Positions 27,941-39,565 of a DNA stretch of 64,000 nucleotides are shown one piece after another. Made by a program: the position numbers and the translations under genes. The stretch lies in NCBI GenBank assembly GCA_026168455.1, contig CM047431.1, positions 57,928,910 to 57,992,909 of the forward strand. The letters run 5' to 3'. This DNA comes from Theocolax elegans (lineage: Eukaryota; Arthropoda; Insecta; Hymenoptera; Cerocephalidae). Numbering within the stretch: the stretch's first letter is position 1; each line of letters starts with the position of its first letter. The notes beneath the pieces were generated by a model. The model worked only from the letters and a program-made list of their open reading frames with translations, was not told where the DNA came from and did not search any database.

Positions 27941-28560
27941 ACTCTCGTTCGCTCGAGCGGCGTGTCTACCTGTTTTATTTTCTTCTCCGTTTTGCACGCC
28001 CAGCTCGCCCCCCCTGCCTCCTCCTCCTCCCTCCGTCCACCCTCCTCCACCTCTCTCTCCCCCTCGTTGCCTCCCACCCAGTTCGTCTTTCTTAATCTCG
28101 CCTTCACCCGGCTCGTTCTCTCCGTCCTCCTCCCACGCCCGTCATTCTCTCTCCCTCTCTCTCTCTCTCTCTCTCCTGCTCGCCGAGAGCGGTAACCTAC
28201 CTCCTCCTCGTCCCCCCCCCTCCACCCCCGCCTCCCTCACCCCGCTGCCGCCACCACCGCCGCCTCCCTCTCCCGCCCCTCGGTCGAAACGTCGCCGTCT
28301 CCCTTTGTTTATCTCTCCCTCTCTCCCTCTCTCGCGTTGGAGCGAGCAGAGTGGTATACTGGCGTATATAGGAGTCCTTCCACCTCGTGGTCTAGTCTGC
28401 GCGCCGTTTATATATGCTTGCTCTCCTTTGGCTCTCGGGCTATGAGGGCTTTGCACCTTGGATATTCTCTGCTCTCCACCTGGACGGAGCCTCCTCCTCT
28501 CTCTCTCTCTCTCTCCCTCTCTTCCCATTTCCCGGGCGTTTTCGGTTTTGTCATCAATCT
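26951..28560 (-). promoter_or_regulatory. CpG-rich, (CT)n/(GA)n-rich region, candidate promoter of the minus-strand gene
   Basis: This is one of the most GC-rich stretches of the window, especially 27300-27700, where CG dinucleotides are dense. It contains several (CT)n tracts on the plus strand (about 27765-27820, 27897-27935, 28148-28175, 28497-28520), a (GA)n tract at 27282-27309, and C-rich runs near 28010-28280. It lies just 5' of the first coding exon. Clustered GA repeats near insect promoters are known targets of GAGA-type factors, so a promoter role is reasonable. No TATA or initiator element was pinned down, and the long frames here are low-complexity translations. Confidence 0.45.
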
Positions 28561-28849
28561 CGCACTTTTGTGCACGTGTGTGCGCGCACACAGCGTAGTA
28601 ATAAGTGCACACGACTCTCCACTCTCCACACCCGATGTGCACGCTATACGTAATATGTATATATGTATGTATATGTGCATATGTATGTACATATACGTGT
28701 GTACACCTATACAGTTGAGACTCGCGCGCTCGAAATATTCAGCCGCGGTGGTGCTGCTGCAACCTTTTTATTTTTTATCCTCCGCATCTTGGGTGACTAA
28801 TCGTCTCAGCTGATCGCTGCAGTTTCGAGTTACATCGACGGAGACTCTA

Positions 28850-28896
<47 letters not shown>

Positions 28897-30217
28897 AAAG
28901 TATACTCGCACACGCGCAGGGAATTTAACAAACCACCTTCTTCAAGTATACCCAGTAATGCTAATATATTTCTATATATATATATACATAAAACGCATAC
29001 TCGTTACATCGAACTCAATACTAATGGCTTTTGAGCATTTTTTTTAAACGCAGTAATTGTTAAATAGCCGTATTCGATCGATTCGCGGATAATTTTGTAT
29101 TTCGAGGGGAAATATCTCGACCGATATTTGATATTACATTATTATTATGTTATCTAAGCCAGGCGTTTATTCGATTAAAATCTTATTAGCCCGCGTGCGC
29201 GATATTTTAAAATATTGATCTAGATCCGATCCACTAATATGTACGCAACACCGAAAAAGGGTGTTTAGGGGTAAACATCACAACAGCTTGGCTATAGTTG
29301 CTTTTAAATTTGGTAATAGTTAATTATTATTACGTAATTGATGTATGTATATAGCGTGGATTATTAATAAAATCCCTGATAGAAATTTGGTAAGTTGTTA
29401 ATAGATCGAGGTATAAAAATACCTGTAATAAACAACCCTTTTTCCTACCAGTTTTCGTGAAATATCTAACAAAGTGGTTCGAACTTCTACTGGGGATGAA
29501 TAATAAATAATAAAAATAAATATTTGTGTTTACTTATATATACGTTTAATGAAACATTTTTACGCGTGTATACTTGCAGTATCCAGTTAAACGGTCGATT
29601 AAGTAATTACATTTAAACCATTCGAATACTTATTTTCGAAAGTTATTATTAAAATATACCTTGTCCGTACATTGTTCTCATCGTAATAACTAGATGATTC
29701 CATTAAATTTTCAAATAATATTTTGAACCGCTCGTCATTTTATTTTTATATTGTTCTATATAAGCAGCGCATGTGCAAACCGCGTACTTATAACTAAACA
29801 CTTTTTCAAAGAGATGAGGAAATAAGTCAAAGTTCATACCGACCGATGCATTCGGATCGTACATCTTTTAAATCTCGAAGAGACCAAATTAATGAATTAG
29901 TGAAAAGTAATGTAGGTATATATAAACGACGAAAAAAAGGTAAATGTTATACTGTGCAGGTTGTGTGTCTATGTGTGGGTTACGTCAGTGTCGGGTGTAT
30001 AGGTCCGGATAGTCGGCATTATAGTGCGAGTGTATGCAGATACATGTATGGGTTCCACCTGCACGATATATAAAGGTAACAAGGTATACGCGTTTGCATC
30101 GCACGCGTAAAAGGGCTTGGTCTTACACAGTGTTATACTACCGCGCACATAGATATGATCCAACGACGATTTCTCCAACCGCGTGCAACGTTCTACGACT
30201 CGTTGCCCTTACGTAAT

Positions 30218-30272
<55 letters not shown>

Positions 30273-33200
30273 CTAATTGTAGTATAGTTATACGTGATGT
30301 TCAACAATTGTACCATTATTATTCATATATATATATATATATATATATATGAGGATCGATCATTTTTTCCAATGTCCATGTATTGAAAAAATATATATAT
30401 GTAATATACTTAAGTTGATTATACTTACCAAAAAGTATAGTATGAGTAAGAATCTGAACATTTCCAAGAAACGGTCGTTCTTTAGTCGTGTACGTATATC
30501 GGTAAGAAAATTCACGCCTAAAACTGGTTCCTTAAATTTTTAGTGATACGACGCGAGATGTACTACTTCTTTTTTTTCTTGGTCACTCCTTCACGTCTCG
30601 TCGAAGCAGCGCTCGCGTGTGTACCTATATTTATACAATTGAACATTATTCGTACATAAACAGCTGTTCCTCGTGGAATGTTAACTATGATGATTGTATA
30701 TAATGTATATACATTACCACCTCTCGAATATAGAGACAATGTAAATCCAAAATATATTCGTCTTTTAGATAGCCCCCGATCGTCAAATATTTATGCCCTT
30801 AAGAGGAAAAACCCATTGGCCGAAACTGTGCAGGTGACAATGCCAACCTACATTTTTATACGTAAAACAAACAAAATATCTAATTTTTTTAAATATTTGT
30901 TAACACTGTTTAGCGTTTAATTTTACTGTAACTGTGTCCGAATGATAAAATATATATGTAATGTTGTAATTTGCATTTAATAGGATTGAAAAGTCGATCG
31001 GTATATTTTTACCTGTTTCTCCTCTTACATATACACTGTATACTTATGTATTTTGTTTATACTCCAGGGTGCCTTTGACTCTCCAACATTTTTTATGTAC
31101 GCTCCTTCTATTCGACCCTTGGCTTCTCTTACTATATACCTCTGCATCTTCCGCATATTTTTACGCTCTCCTTCCTGTCCATCCTGATAGCTTTGAAATA
31201 AAGATTAAAATTGAAAGTAAAAGCTATACCTCTGGCGAAACGATGGTTTTTCACATTTAACATATATACGTAAAGTGTCACTGTTCATTAGATCAAGCTA
31301 CAGTCGGATAAAATAATCTACTAAAAATTACTATATTTTGTACCATGGTAGAAATCTTTATAATTTTATATAGCCAAAACGTCTAGCTAACTTTAAAGAG
31401 AAAAACGTTTAATTATTTATACATTGTAATAAATGTTTATTAATCTTAAAAATTCATTGCACGTAACTCTTTAAATTATTTAGACATTATTGTCTCTTTT
31501 TAAATTATACGTACAAAATTCAAATATCAACTAATAATGTTTTCATTTGATTATGATCGTAACACGTTGACCAGTGATACTGAGCTATGTTCTACCAGGG
31601 TAGTAGCGGTAAAAAAATCTCATAAAAGAAATTATCATATAACCTTTAATTCAAATAATTCCGGGTTTCCGTGAGTTGTAAACTTAAAAGATTCTACTGA
31701 TTCGATTGGCTTTTTAAAATTTTTCTATAATTTTTAAATCATTCGTTTCGTATTTGCAATATTTAATATAGACAAACTCAATTTTATTATATTATACATA
31801 TATTATACACTTATTAATGTTTAATAGCGCAAGTTACAACTATAGATTCAAACTTAATCCACGCATTTTCAACGTAAGAAATAGCTTTAAACTCGATGAA
31901 ATTTGGATTTTAATCCAATATATGATTCCGTACGAAAAAATTCGGTTTGGGTCAGGATACCACTTGGAATATTGAAATTAAATAATTGTTGTTATTGAAA
32001 AAAAAGTTATCCTGGGCTTAAAATGAGAATAATAATTATATGCTGTGCTGTACGGATAGGATAGTACAAAAAATCGTTGAGTAAAGTCGAATAAATAGAG
32101 TTTCCTATAGCAAACACTAAATCTATTTATTATTTACCGTTGAATCCAGGATTACCTATTTTTTAAGAATAATGAAAAACTACCTAATTCCAAAATTCAA
32201 AGTGATTCTGACCAAAAGGCTTTTTTAATTTAGTTTTGTACGGAGTTATTTTCAGAAGGATAAAAATTAACTTATTATTACAAAAAATACGATTTTTATG
32301 AGGGATCTATTTTTATTTTAGGCAATTTTCGTTATGTTTTGTGTATACTATCTTTTAACATACAATTATAACATAAATCTTTATAAAACAAAATGTGGAT
32401 AATCTATATGCATCCTTACTGTACTACAAAATTTTGGGAATATTTAATATACCACTAATCTAGTATAGGAATTTGACCAGTTTTTATAACTGTTACAAAT
32501 CTCAGGAGTGCAAAAGTTACAATATACTTAATCCCAATAATTATTTCGTATAATGAGAGAATTATCACGCTTTAACGAAACTGCACATTAAAACTTATTA
32601 TTACCACGCGCGTGATTTTCAGATGAAAACGCGAATGTAATAACCGTAATTTCTTTGCTCCCTTCTTTCTCACACTTTCGGGCGTTCTTTTCTTTGATTT
32701 TTTAATACTCGCACCCGCAGTTCAGTGGGTGAAACTTTACAAGGGTGAATTTGAGTGAATTCGCAACAGTTCCGTGTACTGGACGTAACAATTTATTAAT
32801 TATCGATTCGATTAATTGACCTTGATTGTTATATAAATAAATTTCGTAAAGATCGATGTATAATCAGGAACTTTCAGCTTTCGATTGTAGAAAGTTTACG
32901 CTATTCACGAATAAGGAGGCGCGTTCCTATATATTTTCGATGGGGAGTCACCTTTCGTCCATCGTGCATATATGATTAATCGTATCGAATTTGCGTGATA
33001 CATGTGTGTGGGTGGATTCTTAATTTCTCTCTCGTCTCGTTAGTACGAAATGTATTTATACATTTATTTTTTTTCAACCGGTGTCAGTGACCTGCGCATC
33101 TCACGGCGATAGTCGCACGAGTGGAAAATAAGTTATACGTGTTATTTTGAAAAAAAAATTAGGAAAACATTTGGGACTGTACATTCGATTGGTGGGTGCA

Positions 33201-33400
33201 GTAATCACCGAGAGGCAGGGGAATGATCGTAAGAAGAAATGGGAAGGTAAGATTCGGTGAATTATGAAGGAAGAAGGACTAAGCGTCGCGAGGCGGTATA
33301 AAAGAGTGCGTATATATATACACATATACGAAAGGAAGAACAAAGTGGCTGCAGGATCGTGGTAAATAGTAAATAACAACTGGGTCTAATCTAATGTCGC
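28561..33400. other. Intergenic or upstream AT-rich DNA with microsatellites
   Basis: (TA)n occurs at 28853-28889, (CA)n of about 45 bp at 30220-30266, and (TA)n at 30325-30350. No protein-coding sequence, RNA gene or inverted-repeat element was recognised. If the promoter near 27-28.5 kb is correct, this DNA is upstream of the minus-strand gene. Confidence 0.4.
30220..30266. repeat. (CA)n microsatellite, about 46 bp
   Basis: Uninterrupted CA dinucleotides on the plus strand, giving the Thr-His open frame at this place. Confidence 0.95.
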
Positions 33401-33543
33401 GTTTTCTCCTCCGGTTTTGTCGACCGAGGGAAAAAGGAGAGATCGTGGCGGTCGTGCTGTTGGTGCTGCGGAGACTCGTCCAGAGGACGTCGGCCCGTCC
33501 AGTACTCTAGGATCGAGCGTACGTGTGTGTATACGTGTACACC

Positions 33544-33589
<46 letters not shown>

Positions 33590-33781
33590 AGGCTTCGCGT
33601 ACGTGCGTACGAGCCGTTTGCGCGGCTCGTGTTTGCCCCGCATAAATACACCGAAAGCTGCTGCAGGGGCTCTGCTGCCGCCACCGCCGCCGTCGTCGTC
33701 GTCGTGTTTCTTCGTGCGTGTGCACGAGGCTTGCTTGCTCGCTCCGCGATTTCGTGTAAGAGCAACGAAGACAGACAGACG

Positions 33782-33825
<44 letters not shown>

Positions 33826-33910
33826 AAGATCGTGTGCATGACTCGCGAGTGTGGGTGGGTCGTCGTCGAGAGTATAATACACGCAACCAGGGCCGTACCT
33901 AGCTTCGATC
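33401..33910. other. GC-rich island between (CT)n and (GA)n tracts
   Basis: A (CT)n tract of about 41 bp (33548-33588) and a (GA)n tract of about 35 bp (33788-33822) lie in inverted orientation 200 bp apart, with CpG-rich sequence and GCC/GTC runs between (33670-33705). Five overlapping frames of 104-166 codons cross it on both strands, all driven by the repeats. It resembles the 12.6-19.5 kb and 27-28.5 kb islands in composition. No exon was recognised. Confidence 0.5.
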
Positions 33911-34096
33911 CTCTACACCTATCTATATCTACCCCTCGCTTTTCCCGTAATATATATTTATATTTTTTTAAATATTATATATATTTTAGACGAGTTTATG
34001 TAACCTAGTTCTACCAATTGTTTATTTTACAATTGTTTCAACAAATTTTTTTTTTTAATTATTTTTAAACTCGATCACCGCTCGTACCGTCTACCT

Positions 34097-34234
34097 GAGG
34101 CCTTATTCAGTAATTTTAACTCAAGCGCTATGTACGATTTAACGCCAAAATTTGTCGATAAAAGTCACTTAACGAACAAATTTTGACGTTAAATCGTACT
34201 TAGCGCTTGCGTTAAAATTACTGAATGAGGCCCC
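34097..34234. mobile_element. Hairpin MITE, about 138 bp, arms about 59 bp
   Basis: The left arm runs from GAGGCCTTATTCAGTAATTT through TACGATTTAACG to AATTTGT at about 34155. The right arm repeats this in reverse complement from ACAAATTTTGACG at about 34176 to ACTGAATGAGGCCCC. Only a few mismatches separate the arms and the loop is about 20 bp. There is no coding capacity. The arms would fold into a stable stem if transcribed. Confidence 0.8.
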
Positions 34235-34341
34235 TGTGAAAAACGTTATATACTGACCGAAATTTTCTTTTCCTAACAGTCGATATTGTAATGTTAGTCT
34301 TTTTAAAATTATATGCAAAAAGTGTATAAAACGATTATATA

Positions 34342-34519
34342 TATTCGAATCGACTGCGCTCTTAAAAGTGTAAAAATAGACGTTGGAATGTATGTAAATC
34401 GGTATAACTTTACACTTTTGAATCGTACATAGAGTGTAAGAAATGCATATTTTTGACAAAAGTGTAAAATTGTCGATTTACACATTTTACCGTCAATTTT
34501 TACACTTCGATTCGACTAT
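34342..34519. mobile_element. Diverged foldback element rich in AGTGTAAAA motifs, about 178 bp
   Basis: The left part reads ATTCGAATCGA, then AAGTGTAAAAATAGACG, TGTAAATCGG and TTTACACTTTTG. The reverse complement of the right part gives TAGTCGAATCGA, AGTGTAAAAATTGACG, TGTAAATCGA and TTTACACTTTTG in the same order. One arm has a 12-bp insertion. The axis lies near 34435. It starts only about 110 bp from the hairpin at 34097-34234. Confidence 0.65.
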
Positions 34520-37500
34520 TGGGATATTTATATGTACGCGTCATGTCGGTCGGTTTTTTTTTTCTTTTAAACTGTTTCGGTCGCACTCGAATCTTTTGCG
34601 TATAGTCCCGTAGAGATTACAAACCGGGAATATAACCGTCGGTTTGGGATATACTCCTCTCCTGAATATTGTATTCTCCATGAAGACATATACCTACAGC
34701 TTTTACCATAAATTGACCATTAATTTACCAATTGGTATATCAGATTCGATGGACAAATAATAACCTTCTCTTTGCCCGGGACAAAAGATTTAGCGAGAAA
34801 GTTACGGAAAAGAGAAAAAGAAAGAGAGAGAGAGAGAGAGAGGGGGAGGACGTCGAGAAATACTTGGGATAGAGTTGGCGCATCGCGAAACTAAAGTTTT
34901 TAGTAGCGTTTTCATTAACCCAGAACTTCGCTTCCGAGTCTCAATGAAATGTGTGCTCCTGAACTTTCCACAAATGACTCGGGAAATATCTATAAAAGCT
35001 ATATGCGATATCTGTTGCTTTTCCTTACGATTATGTACAATCTATACACATCACATACATATACGTGTATTATGACCAAACTTATAAATATTATTAATAT
35101 TTAACGAAGCGTTTCTCGTTCACTGCAAATTATTATAGGATTAATTACTTATAGATGTAGTCTTGATTATGCAGCAGGTATTTATGTGCATTCCAATTGA
35201 CATATTGAGGTTTATTATAAGCGTTAAGAAAATGATTATTCTTTTAATTAATAAGTTGTGAAGTTAAACGAAAAACCCGAGGAGATGAATTTTCATATGT
35301 AGGTAGTATTCGTCACTTCCTGAAAATTGGAGAGTATTTATTTTTTATACGACAGTTATACATTATTTCTGACTTTTACATCGAGAAAAAGAAACGATTT
35401 CCGACGAATGAATGTATTTCATCAAATCATGCGCCAAAGATGTGAAAACTTAGCCACTTTTCCGTGGATCGGTTTTTACTCGCTTCAAGTAGTATTTCAC
35501 TTTCGGTTCTGAAACATACATATAGTTTCTCTCTATCAGTTTACGTACCATCGTTTAACAAAGAATTATAAATCCTTACTTGTATCGATAAATCATTTAT
35601 TATCATTTACCATATCATAATACATTTCTGGCCAATTAAATCCAATTTTCCGTTCGTAGCTATAATAATACAAAAAGGTTAATAATAAAATATTCACATT
35701 ATTTCAAAATAATACACAGATTTTTTGGCTTGATATATATTACTTCATAAGTTTCTCCAAATGTTCGCGTATCAAAAATTATGTATTAATATTATTAATA
35801 GCGCAGAAGGATACTGATCAGGAATTGGGTATGATATACGGTATATATCAATTACTCACAAGTTCGAGCGCTCGGCACGTCGTTACACTCGAACCAAACT
35901 TTTACATCCCTATCGCTCAATTCGTAACGTCTGTGCACTAGCAAATAAAGTATGTGAGGCGTTCTGTTTTCTCCATTTGAAAAATAAGTTCCACGGTGTC
36001 ATCGGAATCTTCAAGGCTTTGGAAAAAAAATATACATATGTGCATATTAAGTTTGAGTTATCGAGCATAGAGTTAAAATCGTATACGTATACGATAGCGT
36101 ATAATCGGTGAAACATCGGATACGTAGGCACCATCTATACACACTTTCCTGCTGTTGTTTTTTTTTTCTTTCTTTTTTACTCCAGAGTCTCGGGTAACCT
36201 AAACCTGGGCTTTAGCTCCACAGAACGTAGCGCCGGGAGAGAGGAAGAAAGGGGTTGAGAAAGGCTACGGAAAGAATGGGGAAACGAGGGCAAAAAAAAA
36301 AAAAATAAAAAAGAAGAGAAGAAGAAGAAGAAGAAGAAGAAGAAGACAATTCGAGTTCGTGTGTCTCCTTGTGCATTCTCTTCCTCGGTGTGTCCTCGGG
36401 GGGTCTTTTTTCCGTGAAAAAGTTCCTACTCTCGTTCTCTCTCAGTTACTCCTGCTTCGAAGAGGATGGGAGACTTTACCGTCAGCTATACCTTCCTACA
36501 TCTATATACATACCCACACACACACACACACACACACTCACATTTATATATATATATAGACACGTATGTACGTATATGTATGTATGCGAATACGAGTGGG
36601 TGGCTCTCGAGCTCGAAACACGAAGGAGACAACACGTCGACGCGGCAAGACTCGCTAAGAAAGTGCGTGTACCTATATACATGTATATATGTTTGTATAT
36701 ATATATATATATATACACTTTTACTCGAGAAATTCCCGTTTCCAGACTCTGGAACCTACGTTGTTTTAATAATTTCTTCAATTTTTAACAAAAACGGTAT
36801 ATTTCTTATTAAACTTATTAACGAAATGTTTTTTAAGATTTTTTTCTGCTACTGTTGATCGTATTAGAAAGTTTCGCGAAAAAGGATGCCAGATTGGCAG
36901 CATTTTTTTTATTTGCGATGCTATATAGAACTATATAAATTCAATTATGATCCGAAATCATTTTAAAAAATATTAAAGAGTACATTTACATCATACTTAC
37001 AGTATACTACGAATTGACAGTAAGACGTTGAGCGAACGTTATTATTTAAATTAATTAAAAATCTAGCCAATGGTAATAAAATTGGAAAAAGACCGGTGAA
37101 TAACTTTTAATTGCTGCTATATACAAAGAATAATACATGTAATTTGAAAATAATAATCTGAACCAAATTAAACTGACTCCCAAAAAAAATTATGTATATA
37201 CCCAATCGATTAAAATGTACATAAAATACGTTTCCAATTTTATTTTTAGTAAAAAAAATGTGTTTCCGATCATTGTTTAACAATAATGCCAATTAAGTAT
37301 TCTTTATAAGAAGGTAACAATAAATAACAGTTTTCAATATGTAGTAATTAAAGAAATTAAGGTGCTGTCACCTTATTTTTAACAGTGAAAAAAGACTATT
37401 ATTTTTGGCACCTTAAAATTATTTCTGAGTAAGTCGTACCTTCTTAAATATAATTCTGAATCGACTCCCTTTTACACTAAGCCGATTACATGATTATGCA

Positions 37501-37690
37501 TCACTAGCATCAAGATTAAGTAAGAATAAAAATATTAGCTTCCAGGTAAAGGTACACCTATGGAGTGCAAACCAATGAAATTTGAAAAAAAATTATTCCT
37601 TCAAAGATAAAACTGAGTAAATTGATCTCCCTAATTAAAAATTCATTCTAATCAAGCAAAATGTCGATTTTAAAGAAAACTACCGTAGCA
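34520..37690. other. Non-coding DNA with microsatellites
   Basis: (GA)n is at 34824-34841, (GAA)n at 36311-36345, (CA)n at 36512-36538, and TA runs at 36545-36558 and 36697-36715. The interval 36180-36680 is GC-richer. A small hairpin (AAGGTGC/GCACCTT) lies at 37365-37425. No gene was recognised. Confidence 0.4.
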
Positions 37691-38261
37691 TACCTAATTG
37701 CTGATCAATTAAGGCAAATCCGTACGTTCATATAAATATTAAACTTTTTTTGACATCTTAGAGAAGTAAAACAACTGCTATTTTTAAAGTAAACAATAAT
37801 TTAAGAAAAAAAAGCGGTAAGTACCAATTTCTGATTAGTAAATTTTCGGTAGGTATACCATTTCCTAGTTAAGTCTACTAACCAATTATTGATTGTTTAA
37901 CCTTTAAATTGCATGTAACTATGATCAAATTTATATAAATCTTATTCTTTTATTTAAATAATATACTGATCAGAAATTGGTCTATGATCAACAATTGGTT
38001 ACCTTACGGTAGCCAAACTCAAATATGATCTTAAATAAGAAAATATGTTGACAAGGATAAGAAATAGCGTTTGGAAAACAAATTTAATATTTATTTTTTT
38101 ATTTAATGTCGCTCTTTTTATGTTCCCTGTTTGGTGCTAATCGGCGACGGAGATCGTATGATGTCTATTGTTAAGAAGCACTTGTGAAAAATACATTTCG
38201 AGCCCAACGCCCTAACCGTCATATCCATCGCATTCGTCTGAAAAACAAATTTATATGTAAC
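37691..38261. other. AT-rich DNA with a cluster of degenerate ACCAATTnnTGAT motifs
   Basis: Related 17-18 bp motifs occur at 37693-37710, 37823-37840 and 37881-37898 on the plus strand, and at 37966-37982 and 37984-38001 on the minus strand. Examples are ACCAATTTCTGATTAGTA and the reverse complement ACCAATTTCTGATCAGTA. No gene was recognised. The function is unknown. Confidence 0.4.
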
Positions 38262-38672
38262 AGTGAAATATGATTATTAGGTCTAAATTAAAATAACTTA
38301 AGTTTTAGTTGACCTATAGCTATTATCCAAGAAAACAAGAAGAAAGGTGGTAATGTGGTATTAAGAGCTTGTATTTGAACTTTGGTTTGTTTGAATAGCT
38401 TCAACTGTTTAAAAGACACGTTCAATCAAAGAATTATCAGATCGAGAAATAAAGTAAAACTTAAAGAATAATCGTTCCTATAAAAATTAAGGGAAATTTG
38501 TAACTACATTTCAATTAAACATAATTTTTGAACAGTTTAAGATATTTAAACAAACCAAAGTTAAAATACAAGCTCTTGATGCCAACATTTTTTTTTGATT
38601 TCTTGGATGATAGCTATAGGTCAACTAGACTTGAGTTATTTAAATTAGTAAATCACAGTTCAACTTCTTAAA
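38262..38672. mobile_element. Foldback element, about 410 bp, two arms of about 145 bp
   Basis: The left arm contains AGTTGACCTATAGCTATTAT and then AAGAGCTTGTATTT and ACTTTGGTTTGTTT in order. The right arm carries the same blocks in reverse complement (the TAGCTATAGGTCAACT segment at about 38612 and AACAAACCAAAGT at about 38550). The arms are about 80 percent alike by eye and the axis is near 38470. No open frame was seen and a target duplication was not identified. Confidence 0.7.
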
Positions 38673-38799
38673 AATTAGGTTTAACCCTTGTTTAACTTTT
38701 TGTATTTGAAATTATTTATAACAAACTCACGCTCAGAAAGAATCCTTATATAAAAAAGTGATTGCCGGATGTTGTGAAGCCATGTTAAACGACTATGTG

Positions 38800-38860
38800 A
38801 TTGGTTTACGTTTTGCGCATGCGTCTAACCTCCTTGTAGGTTAGATTTGACAGCGCGAGA
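38800..38860. promoter_or_regulatory. Candidate cryptic promoter: inverted CCAAT box plus NRF1-like site
   Basis: ATTGG at 38800-38804 (CCAAT on the minus strand) is followed by TGCGCATGCGTC at 38814-38825, which matches 10 of 12 positions of the NRF1 consensus YGCGCAYGCGCR. An imperfect CTAACC/GGTTAG pair (38825-38844) and a short CpG-rich stretch (CAGCGCGAGAAACG) follow. This spot stands out from its AT-rich surroundings. Such a combination is typical of housekeeping promoters, but no gene is recognisable on either side, so it may be a relic or a chance match. Confidence 0.25.
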
Positions 38861-39119
38861 AACGTAATGTTTGAATTTTCTTGACAAAATCGTAGTAAAA
38901 TAAATCATTAATAAATATATTATTAAAAATTGTTGTTTTAAGTAAATGAGACAGTATAATATTTCAAATAATGACTGTTAAAAAACGCAAGAGCGCGCGG
39001 AGCGCGCATGGTTAATTCTAGTGTAGAGAAAAAGTTTGTTAACTAAAATATATGATATTAGATTGAAAATCAATTATTAATATAATATTCTCTCCTAGAA
39101 TATACACCGGTTTGGAAAA

Positions 39120-39518
39120 TTAACGGGGTGCCATAGTCAATATTTATCCTCCCTACCTTATCGGCAATAGCGATTATTACTTATTAGTAATGAATTTGTA
39201 AATAAAACAGTATGTGAAAAAGTAAGAGAAGAGGCGCCTTCATTTATTGATAGTATAACTGTGTGCCGAAATTCAGATTAAAATTATATTGCGTTTTTGA
39301 GAAAAGTCTTACCAAAAATGTTAACCTAACCTCAACGAAGTGAAAATATTTAATATTTTTGGTAAGACTTTTCTCGAAAACGCAATAATATTTTAATTTA
39401 GAATTCAGCACACAGCTAGATTGTCAATAAACGAAGGCGCCTCTTCTCTTATTTTTTCACATATGTTTCTACTTTTTTATTAATTAATCATCAAAAATTG
39501 AGTATGGAACCCCCTTAA
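39120..39518. mobile_element. Foldback MITE flanked by TTAA, about 399 bp
   Basis: The left end is TTAACGGGGTGCCATAGTC, and the reverse complement of the right end is TTAAGGGGGTTCCATACTC. After a less conserved stretch, an inner pair of about 110-bp arms matches closely (from TATGTGAAAAAGTAAGAGAA at 39211 through AGGCGCCTTC and AAAAGTCTTACCAAAAAT), with a loop of about 30 bp near 39335. TTAA at both ends points to a piggyBac-type target, as for the element at 3481-4093, whose end also begins TTAAGGGG. Confidence 0.75.
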
Positions 39519-39565
39519 GTAATGTCCATTATAACCCGCAAATTATTTGGGTGTATAATATATAT

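Noticed and set aside
27642..28445. Frame of 267 codons on the plus strand, the longest in the window
   Set aside because: The translation is Ser-Leu and Pro strings from (CT)n and C-rich tracts, and it overlaps similar frames in other phases and on the other strand.
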